The notes beneath the pieces are model-generated. The model ran no database searches. It was not told the DNA's origin and worked only from the letters and a program-made list of their open reading frames with translations. Both the position numbers and the translations under genes were made by a program. From Plantago elongata (taxonomy: Eukaryota; Streptophyta; Magnoliopsida; Lamiales; Plantaginaceae): a stretch of DNA of 20,366 nucleotides. The stretch spans positions 1 through 20,366 of the forward strand of contig JAYMSP010003280.1 in NCBI GenBank assembly GCA_036897095.1, in the 5' to 3' direction. This document shows, one piece after another, positions 19,284 through 20,366 of the stretch (positions are counted from its first letter, which is position 1; each line of letters opens with the position of its first letter).

Positions 19284-19680
19284 TGTCACGGGATAAAACT
19301 CTAAAGTGTGTAAAAGACTCGACCCGTGCGGTACTAGACTAGTTCGCTTCGAGACTAGCTAGAAAGTCTTCTATCAGAGAGCGGAATATGTGTGTATGAA
19401 GAGTGTGTTAGAGAGCTTGAAAATTTGCAAGAATGTTTGATTGCTTGATTGAACAAAATGGTGAGGCCAAAGGCCTATTTATACATGATTCCACCTCCTT
19501 TAAGGAAGAGTTGAGAGCTATCTAGAGTAATCTACTTCTAGATCTATCTACAAGTACTAATTCTCTACAATTTTCATGATACCTCTGGAGAATTCCCATC
19601 TCCATGGCTCTTCATGATCTCTCTAGATAATTACTCCATGGACTTGGACTTGGGCCGCACAAAGTAGATGGGCCGTGACA
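19284..19680 (-). mobile_element. 3' LTR of a Ty3/Gypsy chromovirus
   Basis: The 397-bp segment begins TGTCACGG and ends CCGTGACA, a perfect 8-bp terminal inverted repeat with canonical TG...CA ends. On the minus strand it follows a polypurine tract, and internally it has TATAAATAGGCC, a strong U3 promoter. The element reads right to left, so this is the 3' LTR; the partner lies beyond the right edge. The host 5-mer next to it (AAGGC, 19279-19283) is the candidate target-site duplication, whose second copy is outside the window. Confidence 0.85.
19476..19483 (-). promoter_or_regulatory. LTR TATA box
   Basis: The minus strand reads TATAAATAGGCC in the middle of the LTR, placing U3 to the right and R/U5 to the left. 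The position fits a Gypsy LTR transcription start near 19450. Confidence 0.6.
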
Positions 19681-19693
19681 TTCTCCCCCACCT
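19681..19693 (-). other. Polypurine tract
   Basis: The minus strand reads AGGTGGGGGAGAA immediately upstream of the LTR start, the purine-rich plus-strand primer site expected next to a 3' LTR. Only one pyrimidine interrupts it. Confidence 0.8.
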
Positions 19694-19740
19694 AAGTCGT
19701 TGTCGTCCTTGGCACGGTACTCATTGATCATGTGCCCGAA

Positions 19741-20366
19741 TTACCACAAATGATTCTCATGTTCCCAACTACTCTCGGCATCGGGTAGTCCTTTCCATTG
19801 AATGAAGTACTTCGTGTAAGGCGGAACCCCTCTCCTTCGCATTTCTCGATGGGGGATGATTTCTTCCACATCCTTGTCAAAGGAAGTGACCACGACTGTG
19901 GGTTGTCGACTCGACTCCCCCCTTTTCGGATTCTCCTTGTTATCGTGATAAGGTTTGAGTTGGCTCACATGGAAGATTGGATGAATCTTAAGTTTTGACG
20001 GTAACTCCAAGTGATAAGAGATGTTCCCCACTCGTCTCTCGATTGGAAACGGTCCTTCATACCTCCGAATTAGCCCCTTATGCACGGACCGTAATGACTT
20101 GAACTGTTGGGGAAGTAACTTAACCATTACTCGGTCCCCTTCTTTGAACTCCATGGCACGCCTCTTAAGATCTCCCCACTTCTTCATCTTCTTGGCTTCC
20201 TTGTCCAAGGATGCCCTTGCAAGATCGGCCTCCTCTTGTAAGGATTTGGCAAAAGTGTACGCCGAAGGGCTATGTCCCGAGTAACCCGGTGCTATGTTGT
20301 GAGGAGTCATTGGTTGCCTTCCGGTTGCTAACTCGAAAGGACTCCTTCCAGTCGATTCACTCCTCT
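19741..20366 (-). CDS. Ty3/Gypsy pol C-terminus: integrase end and chromodomain (partial)
   Basis: The frame is open from the right window edge (20364) to a TAA at 19743-19741, about 207 residues. The edge carries SPFELATGRQPMTPH, typical of the integrase core end. Then come FKEGDRVMVKL, a GPY/F-type module (YEGPFPIERRVGNISYHLEL), IHPIFHVSQLKPY and a chromodomain (YTKYFIQWKGLPDAESSWEH). The chromodomain places it in the chromoviruses, where it guides integration to marked chromatin. The frame ends right after the chromodomain's WExE-like word and LW, earlier than usual. Sequence beyond the TAA stays open toward the polypurine tract, so the TAA may be a nonsense mutation. The 5' part (gag, protease, reverse transcriptase) is outside the window. 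Clade (for example Reina) cannot be settled here. Confidence 0.88.
   Translation of the reverse strand, partial: RSESTGRSPFELATGRQPMTPHNIAPGYSGHSPSAYTFAKSLQEEADLARASLDKEAKKMKKWGDLKRRAMEFKEGDRVMVKLLPQQFKSLRSVHKGLIRRYEGPFPIERRVGNISYHLELPSKLKIHPIFHVSQLKPYHDNKENPKRGESSRQPTVVVTSFDKDVEEIIPHREMRRRGVPPYTKYFIQWKGLPDAESSWEHENHLW

Noticed and set aside
19798-20284. Plus-strand open frames in the chromovirus region
   Set aside because: They are antisense to the integrase/chromodomain frame, which has clear family motifs.
1-20366. CRISPR arrays, operons, tRNA or rRNA genes
   Set aside because: No regularly spaced repeats with unique spacers, no A/B-box pair with cloverleaf potential and no rRNA core words were seen; the window is plant nuclear DNA.

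Overview
This window looks like a stretch of a eudicot plant nuclear genome. It is AT-rich, its genes have short GT-AG introns, and its protein families are plant-specific (PERK receptor kinase, BURP protein, organ-specific protein, At2g35280-like F-box). Helitron, hAT and Ty3/Gypsy chromovirus sequences lie between them. The genus cannot be fixed from the sequence alone.

Left part (1-8400) is decayed and repeat-rich. A minus-strand Helitron Rep/helicase gene (about 1890-4580) is broken by frameshifts and stops. It abuts the second exon of a minus-strand F-box pseudogene (4640-4995). A second F-box pseudogene with the same intron position lies at 6051-6388. An approximately 180-bp diverged direct repeat (about 5546-5728 and 6896-7078) lies upstream of each copy, which suggests an old tandem duplication. 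A 971-bp non-autonomous hAT-type element (7401-8371) is delimited by a perfect 8-bp target-site duplication. A 72-codon open frame of unknown identity (1521-1739, plus strand) sits next to the Helitron remnant.

Middle part (8400-14900) is mostly intergenic, with a GC-richer LTR-like patch at about 9830-10400. It holds two intact, convergent two-exon genes for small secreted proteins. One encodes a 102-aa organ-specific family protein (10721-11117, plus). The other encodes a 276-aa BURP-domain protein (12180-13101, minus) with all four CH pairs at canonical spacing.

Right part (14900-20366) carries an intact eight-exon PERK-type receptor kinase of 648 aa (15349-18279, plus). Its ectodomain is Pro-rich and Asn/Gly-repeat-rich, and it probably has a 5' UTR intron. 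After an orphan open frame (18629-18880), the window ends inside a minus-strand Ty3/Gypsy chromovirus. Its 397-bp 3' LTR (19284-19680), polypurine tract, and integrase C-terminus with chromodomain are visible; the rest lies beyond the right edge.

The three intact genes appear to be independent loci and not one pathway. All three products are secreted or surface proteins, but nothing in the sequence links their functions.
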